DNA of 64,000 nt from Mesostigma viride (GCA_009746045.1 RPFO01000115.1:1080734-1144733); one strand, 5' to 3'. Positions 1 to 10,312 are shown, counted from the stretch's first letter. The notes: generated from the sequence alone by a model not told the origin. Numbers and translations are program-made.

Positions 1-465
1 GGGGGGCTAAAATAGGCATCCTAGTGCAGTTTTGAACATGGAAATGATAGGTTAGCATGGAGTATATTGGCAAACATGCATGCTAACACTTATTCCAACC
101 TCACTGTGTGCCACCAATTAATACCTGCCATAACCACTGCAGGTCCCTGCCGGATATTGTTGGAGACGACTACGCGCGGGACGCGAGTACGGGGTTCACA
201 ACCTTAAGTATCATGCATGATGGAGCACGTATACCTTGGATTTCACCCTATAGTACTTCAGGGGGGACTGCAACTGTACCCAAGCACTACATCCAAACAC
301 TTACATACATGTCTTGTTTCACCCAGGGACCCACAAGATTTAATGCTAAAAATAGCTGGTGACTAAATTATTTTGAGTCTGACAACTGACACCAGTTTGG
401 GGGGGGCTAGAATAAACATCCTAGTGCAGTTTTGAACATGGAAATGATAATAGGTAAGCATGAAA
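1..465. repeat. diverged tandem repeat, about 402-bp period
   Basis: The first 60 bases (G-run, then a stretch around GTGCAGTTTTGAACATGG) recur at 403-463 with few changes. Weaker similarity continues behind both copies, for example around CATGCATGATGGA. This is at least two diverged units of a satellite or an old tandem duplication that probably continues left of the window. No coding potential seen. Confidence 0.7.
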
Positions 466-956
466 CATGCATGATTATGATTATTCCAGCCTATGTGGCA
501 CAAATATATGCCACAATAAGCGTAAATGCTTGCAGCCCCGCTGATACTGTGGTACTTATATTTTTACATGCATGATGGACCTTGCACACAAAGTCATTAA
601 CATCCCAGCACGTACTCCTAGATGAATTAGTGACCAAGGGACCATCATTGCATGCAGTAACACTGAAAATTGCCAACTAGAAATAGGTGGCACTGCATGT
701 GCATGACCATCACGGAGCAGATTTTCAAACTGCACAAGTTATGCATAAACATGAAAGCTAATAAGACATGACCACGAAACAATAACCCATGCAGGCTAAC
801 AACATGAAACCAAATTATAACACATGCACAGGTGGGTCCATGAAACAATAACACACACTTCAAACCATGCCGGCCCATGGTGATACACGGCGCGCATGAG
901 CGCGGGCAGGAAAGGCCAAATGCCATGCCACGTATAGGCAACAAATGCTAGCATTC
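466..956. other. non-coding stretch, no gene seen
   Basis: It holds the diverged second repeat unit and then AT-rich sequence with many ATGCATG-type words. Short open frames here have no recognisable domain. Confidence 0.5.
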
Positions 957-2100
957 TTAGTCAGCCTCCGTAGGACTACATCCCAGGCGGACATGCTCCG
1001 CCCTGAGATCATTGGCGGCGCCGCGCCACCCCCTTGAGCTTCCGGGTGGTGGCTGCTGCCCCCCTCGTGGTAGTGGCACCCTTAATAATGAACTTCTTGG
1101 CGCATTCGCCACGCTGGGAGAGGCGCTGCCACACCCGCTGCTTCGTCGGCGTTGAAGTCCAGCCCCTCCACCTGCCCGGAGTGGAAGAATCCGAAGCAGT
1201 TCCGCTCGCTGCATGTTGCTGCAGAACGCCGGCCATGTCACAGTGCTCGCACATGACCGAGGTCTTGTGCTTCCTGCCTTAATTGCGCGCAGCTAGCACA
1301 GTTGGCACAGCACCTGCTCCACCCACGGGATCTTCTTGGCGGGGTAGTGCACTGAGGGGGCAAAATCGGCCCACCGTGCGGCTGAGGGGGATGTCCGCAG
1401 CCTGCAGCTCACGGATGGGCACGGTTGCGCCCGGCCACGCGTTCGCCTCGAGCTCCTTGGCCAGCACGCTCAGGAACCTCGAGTGGGTCATGGCGGTCCT
1501 GGACTCCGTGTGGATCATCATGTGCAGCAGGTATATGTAGCTGTTGGTGAGCACGTTGGCGAAGTGCCCCATCAGCAGGCGCACCCACCACACCCTCGTC
1601 ACAAGGGCCTTGCACACGTCGTACTCAGCGCAGTATTGGTCGCACATGCAGGTCCGTGGCCTTGTAGGTGAGCCAATACTCCACGATGTTGTGGGGTACG
1701 GTCACCGTCTTCCGCACCCCGGTGTGGCTGCCGTGCCGGGTGACCGCCACCTCCACAAGGGCGCCTGCATGGGCAACCCCTTGGAGAGGGTCCACACCGG
1801 CTTCTTGTCCTGCCAGCTGCACAGCAGGTGCCCCTCGTCGCTTAATTGCCGCCCACGCGTAGTCATGCACCCTGCTCCACCTCGATCCTTCTTCTTGGGC
1901 ATGAGCTTCGCCACCTCATCGAAGGGCAGCCCCTTGCGGTTCGCGCAGATGGTGCCGACCACGCGGTGGCCCATCTCAGCGACTGACTTGATGGCGCGCC
2001 GGCGCTCATGCTCGTGTAAAACCAGTCCATCGCTACGATGGCGGGGCGCTCGAGCGCGGACACCATGCGCGTCACCACCTTGAGTTGAATGCCCTTCACC
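957..2100 (-). pseudogene. piggyBac-1 transposase, 3' half
   Basis: Minus-strand reading continues the DDE core: VAMDWFYTS (second catalytic Asp, about 2040), VVGTICANRKGLPFDEVAKL, WQDKKPVWTLSKG, then YKATDL and CDQYCAEYDVCKALVTRVWW (third-Asp region, about 1680-1590), with a frameshift between the last two. The sequence ends with NSYIYLLHMMIHTESR and a CEHCDMAG segment (about 1250) that may be a remnant of the C-terminal zinc-binding domain. The equivalent block of piggyBac-2 is TYKAVDLQDQFGAEY followed by ALVTRIWW. Broken by frameshifts. Confidence 0.8.
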
Positions 2101-2252
2101 GCTGGCTAGCACGCCGGCGATGGAGACGGGATATTTGTTGTTTGGGGAACCGATTGTGGGAGAGCTGAGCCCGCAGCCGCCACTGATTGCTATTGAACCC
2201 TTGCTGCTGGCCAGGCCGCAAGGAGCTCAGCGGCGCGGCACTAACCGATAAG

Positions 2253-2333
2253 GCATGCTCGAGCCTCTAACCCGAGACTACCGGTAGGCTACCCGATAGT
2301 GCATGCTCGAGCCTCTAACCCGAGACTACCGGC
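2253..2333. repeat. two 32-bp direct repeats in the Copia-0 3' region
   Basis: A 32-base unit beginning GCATGCTCGAGCCTCTAACC occurs at 2253-2284 and again at 2302-2333, identical by eye. They lie in the non-coding part of Copia-0 downstream of RNase H, where LTR or 3' UTR sequence is expected. Function unknown. Confidence 0.75.
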
Positions 2334-2866
2334 ACTCAGCGGATCTGTGCTACCGAGGGCGACGGTTCTCTGACCGTCCCGGCGCGCACTGGCTTCCGTA
2401 CCTTGCTTAGGCACCGACTAGCATCTAGCTAGACACCAATCTTTGATGCCCACCTGACTAGGCGCCCAGACCGGCGACTACCGGCCAGGGGATAGATGCC
2501 ACTCGGCCGAGCACAACTCCCATACTTTCTTTTTAAATAATTATCATAAATTATTTAAAGCGAGGGGCAATAGGGTAGCACTGACCCTACGTACGTTCAA
2601 GTAGAGAAACACGTAACGGCACACTGGCCGTCCCCAAATCCTAAACCCCAAGGAGGGTGCCCTACGCTGGGATCTGAGCACGCCAAAAACACCCGGGTTT
2701 TGCCGGGCTTTGCTCCCGGCCTCCTTTTCTACTTGGGTGCAACTGCACCACATGCATCATTAGTAGGCACACTGGCCGCCTGTCAGGTCTAGGGAAATGT
2801 ATTCACAGATGAAAGAAGCGCCCATTCCCATGCAAAAAGACGACAGGTCACACGGTAAAAAAAAAC

Positions 2867-4092
2867 TCATGTCATCATGAGCTGCCGCAGCAGCTTGTAC
2901 TGAGGCCCCGACAGCATCGCGGGCTTGGTCAAGGCATCGGCAATATTCTCGCTCTCCGGGATCCACCGCCGCTCATCCAACACCGTGGCGGACTCGGCCA
3001 ACACAAGGTAATCTAGTTTGGTGGTGGAGGCGAGCGAGTTATTCAGAAACTCAATTATTGACTTGCTATCTGTGCACAGCCGCATGCGGAGCGACAGCGC
3101 CACGCGGGCCTTATCCGCAATCCATTGCAAAAGATGCTGCACATAACACGCATGGTCGACAGCGGAAATGAACGCGCGACACTCCGCGCGATTGCTGTCT
3201 ACCACTACCCGCTGATGGATGCGGCTATATACCAGTCGACAATAGTGGGCTGCCCAGTGGGGCTATCAAGAAAAAAGATGGCCGCCTCCCGCGCGCGCAG
3301 CTGCGTGATGGTACGCGACTCCAGGTTCGCGTCAGAGTAAATGGTCATTGCCACCGGGCGGGTGATATCAACCCCCCACACGCGCAGGCCCGGTGACGCC
3401 AAGACTTGCGTCCCACTACAATACGCTTCCGCGGACACCTTTTTCAGCGGGGAAAGTGCCCCGGGGCCTCCGGGGCAAATTCAGAAAGCGATGCGGAACT
3501 TAGATACTAAAATTTCGTTTTTGGTTCGCACCGTACAGCCAATCATTTTGCGCCCGGATCAAATTGTGATCTGGGCACTGAACACGAAAATTTCAGCGGA
3601 ACGTACGAAACACCAACGCAACTAGAGAAAATTGTCAGTGACGAAACTGTAGTACCGTGTACCCGAGCAAAATGTAGTAGGACTTCGTCCGAAGTCACGT
3701 TCGGAATTTTTCCCCGCAAGATTCCCCCGCAAGATTCCCCCGCAAGATTCCCCCGCATGATTCCCCCTGCTAGGTTCAGGTCCAGTCGATGCTCGCCAAA
3801 TGGCGCAAAAAAAAGAAACATGTGTTATATCAACGGTGCGAATCCTCGTTACCGCTCGGGTAACATTCTCACTCATTTCGCGTCTCCTAGGAACCGTATT
3901 GTAGTGCCGAAGATGCTGCGCTCCCATGCCCGCAAGCACGGCGTCGGCCGCACGCGCGTAGATGGACAGGTCGGGTCGCACCGTGCCCGCGAGCCACCCC
4001 AGCTGGCCACGCAAGTGCGGTCCCGCGGACGCATCCAGCCGCTCGGGCAGCGATTGCGCGAGCTTGTCGGCGTATTCCTGCTTGGCCGCCAT
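2867..4092 (-). pseudogene. Copia-0 RT connection and RNase H, interrupted
   Basis: At 4092-3890 the frame reads the RT connection (LRGQLGWLAGTVRPDLSIYARAAD). Coding similarity resumes near 3440 with VDITRPVAMTIYSDANLESRT and REAAIFFLDS, then SNRAECRAFISAVDHA, LCTDSKSIIEFL and ENIADALTKPA, which are the acidic motifs of a copia-type RNase H (D, E, D, D). RNase H removes the RNA strand during reverse transcription. The frame is shifted near 3205 and a ~430-bp foreign block splits the two halves. Confidence 0.75.
3455..3890. other. ~430-bp insertion in Copia-0 with a 13-bp tandem repeat
   Basis: The alignment of Copia-0 with Copia-1 and Copia-2 is continuous on both sides of this block, but the block has no counterpart in them. 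It contains four near-identical 13-bp units (CCCGCAAGATTCC) at about 3714-3768. It is AT-richer than its surroundings and has no coding signature. Boundaries are approximate and no target duplication was found. Confidence 0.5.
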
Positions 4093-4098
4093 GTCAAT

Positions 4099-4662
4099 TC
4101 ACCAGCCGACCGGTGTGCGGTGCAAAGTGTAGGTTAGGCCACAGAAAGGGACGGGGGTGTCGGGGTCCAGCCACAACGTGCGGCTAGTGGGCAAAAGCTT
4201 GGCCACAGCGGTTATGAACTGCCGGACCCACGCCTGGGGTCCAATAAGCCGCCAGTCATCCCCATGCCATTGCATGAACGCGGGCTCGTGTGGGTTGGGT
4301 GTGTGGATGTGAAAGAGGTTGCTATCGATGCGGGAAAACACCGCCTCCATGCTAGCAAAGATGCGTTCAGCCGTCTTGCGAAAGATGATGGGGCTAGACT
4401 GCAGGCCCTCCACACCAAGGAGAAGCCGCAAGTACACACACCGCAGCTCCCCCTGCCACACCAAAGGGACCTTGACCACATACACCGTGCCACGCCACAC
4501 TTCCTCGGCCACTGCCGGGTCGCTATGGAGAAAGGCCCGCTGAAAATCTGAGCAGGCCATGGCATAGTCCAAACCCCGATCCAACAGCCCCAAGAACACC
4601 GATGTTAACACCCGGCTAGTGGTCTGCGACAGCCCGGGCGTAAACAATTCCTCCTCCGACAA
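4099..4662 (-). pseudogene. Copia-0 reverse transcriptase, palm region
   Basis: The segment continues the RT after a stop near 4666. It holds SDFQRAFLHSD (motif A region; in Copia-1 TDIKRAFLRGD), GVEGLQSSPIIF, and MQWHGDDWRLIGP, where the GDD replaces the YVDD of typical copia RTs. It ends in FCGLTYTLHRTPVGW. The same HGDD box is present in the other two elements. One stop and a frame change separate it from neighbouring parts. Confidence 0.75.
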
Positions 4663-4668
4663 CTCAGA

Positions 4669-5832
4669 CTAGCCCCTAAACTCCGTGACACAGGGCCGTA
4701 CATGAAATGTGACAGGGTCAGTGGGGAGGACCTGCTTATACTTGAGCACAAACTTCAAGTTCAGCTTTACCGCCCCTTGCGGCACCTCCATCAACTCCCC
4801 ATACACCCCATACATCGCCCACTCCAGCTGCGCGCGCAAGAAAGCCGCGCGCCACTTATGGAACTTGATAGGGTCACGGCAGTCCTCCTTAAACTGCGGA
4901 TAACTAACAGGAGATTTAGTGGCGATGCTCCAGGGAAAAATGCCAAGACTGCTGGGGTGACACTTCTGCGGCTGCGTGACATCGGCTACCAGCGGCTCTG
5001 CCGTATATTCCGCCCCGCGAATGGCCCCTACTGCAGTGGCATAATCCTCAGGGTGATTAATAGCCTCGGGGGGACCCCGGCCCGTGAGGGCTGCAAGCGC
5101 TACGTGATATTGGTACAAGCCTATGCTCCCCACCCCCTCGAGGGTCACCAAGCCGGCTGACACAGAAAACCCGGGGAGGGAAACAAAAGGGTTACCTATG
5201 AGGGTGATACCCTTGTAACCCTCTAGCACTTGCACAGGGACATCTACCCCTAGGATGGGCATGAGCACCTGCCCAGCCACCTTATACGCCTGCTGCCCGT
5301 CAAACCCCGCAACCTCCTTCCAACTACTGGGCAGCAAAGGGTAATAGGCCTCGGCCGCCGCCGGGCTCGTGATAGACGCGCCTGCCATGGTATCTATGGC
5401 CGCAATATGCCTAGAGGGAACATCATGAGCTTCAGTCACAACGGTGGGGCACTTATCTGGCATGACGCGGCTGACTTGTGCCGCACCCCCCGCTGCCGCC
5501 GCCTTGAGCTTGTCCGCCTTGAGCAGCTGCCGGAGGACGTGCATGGGCCAGCTGGGAGCCCACGCCCGCGCCTGACGATGTGTCCGCGGCGCCGCCACGG
5601 TGGGTGCTGCTGGGGTCGCGGGGAGGGGCTGAGGTAGCGCCCCCGCGTCGACCCCGGGGACTTGCTCCGGCGCGGCGCCTGCAGGGGGGTGGGCAACAAG
5701 CGCATCATGCACAGCCACCCCAAGTGGGGTGGGTAGGACAGGTTCCAGCCGGGCCCGCTTAATTGGCCGGCCGGCTATCCACATCCCAACCGAGCTGGCG
5801 GCTATGCTCCTTGGCCGCCTGGACCTGGGCAT
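4669..5832 (-). CDS. Copia-0 protease and start of reverse transcriptase
   Basis: 387 codons open. A Pro/Ala-rich linker leads into a retropepsin-like domain with active-site stretch AIDTMAGASITS (about residue 145) and a flap/closing motif LIGNPFVSLPGF (about residue 210). The usual DTG/DSG is DTM here. It runs on into the RT N-terminus (GAVKLNLKFVLKYKQ, FHVRPCVTEFRG) before stopping. Protease cleaves the Gag-Pol polyprotein in the particle. Its place downstream of the integrase remnant agrees with Copia-1 and Copia-2. Confidence 0.7.
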   Translation of the reverse strand: MPRSRRPRSIAASSVGMWIAGRPIKRARLEPVLPTPLGVAVHDALVAHPPAGAAPEQVPGVDAGALPQPLPATPAAPTVAAPRTHRQARAWAPSWPMHVLRQLLKADKLKAAAAGGAAQVSRVMPDKCPTVVTEAHDVPSRHIAAIDTMAGASITSPAAAEAYYPLLPSSWKEVAGFDGQQAYKVAGQVLMPILGVDVPVQVLEGYKGITLIGNPFVSLPGFSVSAGLVTLEGVGSIGLYQYHVALAALTGRGPPEAINHPEDYATAVGAIRGAEYTAEPLVADVTQPQKCHPSSLGIFPWSIATKSPVSYPQFKEDCRDPIKFHKWRAAFLRAQLEWAMYGVYGELMEVPQGAVKLNLKFVLKYKQVLPTDPVTFHVRPCVTEFRG

Positions 5833-6232
5833 CGGACGCCTTGTACCGATACACCTTATCCCACGGGATGAGATAGTCCCTATGCTCCCAGTGCACCTTC
5901 ACCCGCCTGTGCACCCAGTCCAAATCCACCATGCACCATGCCTGGCCCTTGCATCTGCCCCCGCTTGCCAAAGGAATTCTCCTTGTTGTGAAACAAGACC
6001 AACTCTCCCAGCTCCCACTCCTGCGACAAGTCAGGCTGGGTGCGGTCTAACTGCCGCCTAACCTCAGCGGTGGTAGCGAGGTGGGCCTCCCAATTGTCTG
6101 CCACGTCCGGAGGGTAAATGCCCGACTGCAGCCCCCGCGCGGTAATAAGACCTATAGTCCCTGGGGCAGCTTGAAAAGCACCTGGCTGTTGTACTTGTCC
6201 ATGAGCAAGCGGCACCACAGCGCGCGTTGTGC
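5759..6232 (-). pseudogene. Copia-0 integrase, C-terminal remnant
   Basis: In two frames the minus strand reads ALWC..., then ITARGLQSGIYPPDV, LGELVLFHNKENSFGKRG and VDLDWVHRRVKVHWEH...VYRY. These match the Copia-1 segment IPAGLQAGVYPPEV, GDQVLYYKENSFGKVG and VEVKHNINGKRHRVS, an SH3-like C-terminal domain of the integrase. The catalytic core is absent because the element is truncated at 6232. A stop and a frame change break it. Confidence 0.7.
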
Positions 6233-7694
6233 AACGTGTGGTCCTCCTCGGCCTTGACCTTGTCGTAGTAGGTCTCCACCTTGAGCAGGTAGCCCGTCTT
6301 GTCGTTCAGATCGATCAAGCGAACAGCTTGACGGGGAAGGGCTCGGGCTTCGTGGGGTTGAAGCACTTCACGGGGGACATCTTGAGTCGCGTGGGGATGG
6401 AGCGCTCGTCCAGCGCGATGCGGTCCCCGGCCGGGCTTCACGTACTTGATGTACGCGGCGTTGAGGTGCTCCTCGAGCCACAGAGTCTGCCAGAGGATGT
6501 GCGCCCTCGGGTCATGCAGTGTCGCGGGCATGCAGGGCGCTGCATGGGCCGAGTCGGCTGGCAGCTAGTGGAGGAAGCGTGCAATTTGCTCGAACCGCTT
6601 CTGCGGCATCACGTCTTGGAGGCAGACAGGCTTTCCCACACCCATCCCCTCAATGGAAAAGTATAGTCATCCTTCGAAGGGAACCTGCCCAGGGCCATGG
6701 TGATGACGATGCGCCCAGAAATTTGCTCAATGATCTCATGCATTGTTACAGGGTGCCACTCACGCCCACCTGGCTTGCCCGCCCCCGGCCTTGAGCTCAG
6801 CATAGTCGTTGGTCTCCTTGACAATCTTGGCCACGACATGCATTGATCACGTTGGGACCACAAAAGGGAGAACAGCCCGAGGGGCCCAAACTTGATTACT
6901 TGAGCTGCATGGGCAGGGGAAAGAGTTTTGAAAGCAGGCGATACCCGTCATCGGCGACAGCACCGGAGTGTCGGGAAAAGGAAACACACCTGGCTTGCCG
7001 AAACCAAATTTCCAGACAGTCTCGGCTGGCTCCTCAGTGGCAGTCGTGCATCGTCAGGAAAAAACGAATCATCGAGCTCAGCCTCACCACTCGGCACCGG
7101 ACCCTCTGCACCCTTCTGGTAATTAACAAAGTCGTCATCGGAAGCGTCCGAGACAACGCTCTGGCTGGCCGCCGCCTTGGTCTGACGGCGCCTTTCATTT
7201 CGCGAGGCGTGGCTGATGGCTGGGTAACTCTTCTTCGGGTTGCCGACAGCGCGCTTCCCCGGCTCGCGTCGCTTGACCGGTGCCGGTGGGCAGCTCGATA
7301 TCCTCGGATTTGTCGTCGTCGCCCTCGCCGGCGTCAGAATCGCTATCCTGGCCCTGCTCGCTATCATCGTCACTGCATGCTACCTGCCGTTGGGACCTTC
7401 CTGGCTGCACATTCTTTCACTAGAGCTTCGTACTATATCATCTGAGCTGCACGAATATATGAAAATCTGCTCACGGGTGAATGGGTACGTGAGCTTGTCG
7501 TCGGAGAAATAGCACCGTGCACCATCTCCGGACCTGTTCAATGTCACTACCTTGGCCGGCAAACGTACCTCGCTGTGTTTTTCCCCATACTACTCTATCG
7601 CCCAGTCTAGTCCGAACTTTTCCACAGGCACTGCAATGAAAATGCCCTTCTTTACCTTGAAAGTCCGTATATCTGCCTGCATTTCGTCCGCCAT
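6233..7694 (-). pseudogene. piggyBac-1 transposase, 5' half
   Basis: From the ATG at 7694 the minus strand reads an N-terminal domain (VRLPAKVVTLNRSG... YPFTREQIF) that matches the start of piggyBac-2 (VRIPGSVVSLNRA... YDFTKAQVY). An in-frame TAG interrupts it. An acidic, Ser-rich stretch follows (about 7373-6950), then the piggyBac core start (GREWHPVTMHEIIEQISG, about 6770-6690). The first catalytic Asp lies in LDERS at about 6410, followed by LIDLNDKTGYLL and YDKVKAEEDHT. Several frame changes separate these pieces. Transposases of this family cut and paste at TTAA through a DDD triad; this copy is dead. Confidence 0.8.
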
Positions 7695-8080
7695 GTCTAC
7701 GTCCGCGCTCCCCCCTTTTTTCGCATCCTTCGTTTTCGTCAATTTTTGTCAATTTTTTTTACCGCCAAAACCTGCATGCACCAGGCCGGTACGTACCCTG
7801 TTGACTTTGACCATGCAGAGTTTCCACCCTGATACGGTGCATGGTCAAATACGGCCAGACAAGTGTCCTACGGATAGAGTGAATCTAGATCTTTTCGGTG
7901 GTCTAGTTGGTTCCCGCCAAAACCTTTCCGGCCAAATCCCTGTAGACTGACAGGGCGCACAAACTCATCACCGAATGTGAGGCATGAGAAAAACTCGCAG
8001 TCGAAAATCGGCACGAGGACGGTTTAGGGGGTGTTATCAACACTTGGATAAGAGATCTGAAATGAACGAGGTCGGCCAAC
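7695..8080. other. 5' flank of piggyBac-1, no gene seen
   Basis: This contains the presumed 5' UTR and end of piggyBac-1. I looked for a TTAA with CCCT-type terminal repeats like those of piggyBac-2 and found none that I can support. Confidence 0.4.
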
Positions 8081-8461
8081 CATATGCCCCTTCTCAGGGA
8101 TATATGTTAAAAATATAATTACTTACAGCAGAGTGAAATCACTCAAACCAAAGCAAACGCCCAGCTATGAACCTATATACAGAGCCATGTCAAAGCTCTA
8201 TACTACGATAAGACCAATGGAAACGCCTAACGGGAGGAACCTAATAGCCCTGCTGCACCGCAAAATCAGCCCGCGTACGGCGGAGCATGATGTCAGCCAT
8301 GGCCCGAGTCAGCGCCACCGACAAGCGCTGACGCCAATATGACGTCCAGGTCCGCGCCGACCATGGGGCCCGCTGGCCCTCCAGGTCCAGCCGGTCCTCC
8401 CGGAGCCTAAACAGGGATATATGTGCTACATGTCATGCAGTACTCCCAACGGAGTTATGTT
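8081..8461. repeat. terminus of a foldback-family element (FB-C), interrupted
   Basis: 8081-8106 (CATATGCCCCTTCTCAGGG then ATATATG) and 8412-8461 (CAGGGATATATGTGCTAC ... CCCAACGGAGTTATGTT) together form one copy of the terminal sequence also seen at 8646-8699, 39194-39246, 40440-40501 and 46973-47010. The copy is split by the 8107-8411 insertion. All copies end at ATGTT (or AACAT on the other strand), beyond which the flanks differ. Confidence 0.65.
8107..8411. mobile_element. 305-bp insertion with a 12-bp direct duplication
   Basis: The 12 bases CAGGGATATATG occur at 8095-8106 and again at 8412-8423, flanking this block and splitting an FB-family terminus. A duplication of that length suits a target-primed (SINE or LINE) insertion or a small DNA element. 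No tRNA-like promoter or coding motif was recognised in it. Confidence 0.5.
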
Positions 8462-8699
8462 CCTAACTGTGGACTCGAGCCTCGAGGAGTCTGAGAGGAA
8501 AGACACTGCTAACGACCGGATCGCGGAAGCGGCGGCATCATGGCCGGTTAGTGTCTCGGACTCTCGGTACCTACTCATAAGTATTAATACTATCTAGTGA
8601 ATTTGATATAAATAGGCGTGTTAAATGAAATGAAAACTAAATTGTAACATATCTCCGAACGTTGGGAGTACATATAGCACATATCCCTGAGAAGGGGCA

Positions 8700-9266
8700 T
8701 GTTACGTCGCGTAACAATTCGTTGTAGTTACGGACGTAAATTAGGTCTTTTGCCTCGGTTGTCCCTAGGTTTACGTGTAGCTCCTACCGGGACACTATTG
8801 TCCTCGTAACAGTACTGTGGTACATTGGGTGCCGTTGGGCGCCGCGCCGCGTACTTTACTAGTGGTCCTTATCCTTTGGTAGAATGTAGTGGACCAGCGT
8901 GCATCTGTATCTGTGCCGGTGCATCTGTAGGCGAGGGCCATGTCGGCCCGAGCGTGTTGGACCGTTGGTGACCATTTATGCACGTTCTACCCCTCGTACG
9001 TGTGTTCACTCGGCGTGTGTTAAATGGATTAACACATATAGGCTTGGGTCACGGCAGTGTAGTTGTGTTTCCTTCCTCTATTCCTGGAGTAAACGGGTTG
9101 TGTAAATGGCTTATGGCGTATTATAGCAACACTTACGTTAATGCATTGAGATCTGGATCGTCTCGTTCGTCTTTCGCTAGGGGTTTAACTAGAGGTGGCT
9201 TGACTAGTTTAGGTAGCATCAGGCCAGGTAGAGGTAGAGGTAGTGGTAGATACCCGAGGCGTAACA
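8700..9266 (+). repeat. chromovirus 5' LTR
   Basis: 567 bp, matching 19508-20070 almost base for base. It begins TGTTACGTCGCGTAACA and ends GAGGCGTAACA. It should contain the element's promoter and, in the 3' copy, the polyadenylation signal; I could not place these. Confidence 0.93.
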
Positions 9267-9267
9267 A

Positions 9268-9285
9268 TGGACTCGGAGGAATTTT
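9268..9285 (+). promoter_or_regulatory. putative primer-binding site
   Basis: One base after the 5' LTR the sequence is TGGACTCGGAGGAATTTT. The leading TGG is what pairing to a tRNA CCA end requires. The primer tRNA was not identified. Confidence 0.45.
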
Positions 9286-9793
9286 AGGTAGAGAACCAGA
9301 CGACGATCCCCTGCAACATACGTCATTGAATCAACCCTTCCGCGTCCGGGAAAATGAAGACGACACCTACTTGACAGGTAATGGGCGGGTCGCCTGCAAG
9401 CTGGGGGGTAGTGCTGCCCGATTCGGGACACGCCCTGCCTAGAAGATAGACCTGCTCGAAGCGGAAAATCCTTTTATAGATAGCTCCTTTTCCTCGTTTT
9501 GTTTTCTTGAGACATGTGGCCTACTGTCGTAGATAGGTGATGGTTTTGGTTCTACGTTAGAGAGACGACTAGCGTCTCGTAGATTACACTTTTCTGCATT
9601 CTTGCCTGCGTTGTATTTAGACGACCCATCGCCAGACGCAGAATTCTTGAAACCGGATACTTACGACCACCTGGCGCTGGAAACCTCGTCCCTGCGTGCG
9701 TCGTCAATCTGGTTCGGTTTCAGACACCCGAGATAAGTCGCCTTCTCCTCGTTCTCCTTATTTGACTACTCAAGACCTACCAGGTGCGTTAAC

Positions 9794-10198
9794 ATGAGCC
9801 AGCGACGTCCTTTTCCTGCTCCTTCTCATTCGACTAGTAATAATAGTTTAGCGAAGTATTACGTTGTTATTACCCCTCAATGGGCATCTATTTTCTTATC
9901 GTGGGCCGATGCTAGGAAGTTCGTTCAGTCACGTGCTTATAACGTCTCCAAATATAAGAAGTTTATGTCCTTTGAAGAAGCTCAGACCTACCTCTTAAAG
10001 CATAGTGAATCAGATTTGGGTCTCCATTCTCGTCCTTCTCCTCATGCTCGTCCTGCAGTAGATAGTCTTGTTTTTGTTACACCACCTCCATCTCCTCCTT
10101 CGTCTCCCCCTAAACGGGCTGCATCCTCATCTAGCTTAGACACGCCTCTCACCTTAGAGTTCGGTTCCCTATCCATTACTGTTGCTAAAAAGGATTGA
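9794..10198 (+). CDS. viroplasmin / RNase H1 hybrid-binding-domain protein in the chromovirus leader
   Basis: 134 codons with its own ATG and stop, between the 5' LTR and gag. Residues 21-69 (KYYVVITPQWASIFLSWADA ... KYKKFMSFEEAQTYL) match the small domain shared by caulimovirus viroplasmin proteins and the N-terminus of eukaryotic RNase H1, which binds RNA:DNA hybrids or double-stranded RNA. The rest is low-complexity Pro/Ser. The leader 9267-9793 has no other ORF of note. Inferred role: binding hybrid or structured RNA during reverse transcription. The domain call rests on pattern recognition. Confidence 0.65.
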   Translation: MSQRRPFPAPSHSTSNNSLAKYYVVITPQWASIFLSWADARKFVQSRAYNVSKYKKFMSFEEAQTYLLKHSESDLGLHSRPSPHARPAVDSLVFVTPPPSPPSSPPKRAASSSSLDTPLTLEFGSLSITVAKKD

Positions 10199-10312
10199 TT
10201 TAAATTGTTTCCTTCTTTTAGGACACTAAAAGCTTTTCTTTTCTTTCCTTGCCTTGTCCTTTATCCTTGTTGCTTTCAGTTAGATTCCTAATAATCATTT
10301 ACTTAATTAAAA

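Larger units (their letters stand above)
2101..6232 (-). mobile_element. Copia-0, 5'-truncated copia-like retrotransposon inside piggyBac-1
   Basis: The minus strand carries the end of an integrase, a protease, reverse transcriptase and RNase H, in that order and homologous to Copia-1 and Copia-2. Similarity starts abruptly at 6232 with an ALWC peptide that in Copia-1 is about residue 362 of the polyprotein, so the 5' LTR, gag and most of the integrase are missing. Downstream of RNase H, 2866-2101 holds non-coding sequence that should be 3' UTR and perhaps LTR. I could not find a second LTR or a target duplication. A ~430-bp block (about 3455-3890) interrupts it. Confidence 0.75.
957..7694 (-). 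mobile_element. piggyBac-1, broken piggyBac-type DNA transposon split by a copia-like insertion
   Basis: Two blocks on the minus strand, 7694-6233 and 2100-957, together encode a piggyBac transposase in the right order: N-terminal domain, acidic linker, DDE core, C-terminal Cys/His segment. The break falls after a DHTLHN peptide and resumes at GIQLKVVTRM. In piggyBac-2 the same peptides are adjacent (AEEQHTFNITKML), so the Copia-0 sequence is clearly an insertion. In-frame stops and frameshifts make it non-functional. Its terminal inverted repeats and TTAA sites could not be placed, so the outer limits are only the limits of coding similarity. Confidence 0.8.
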
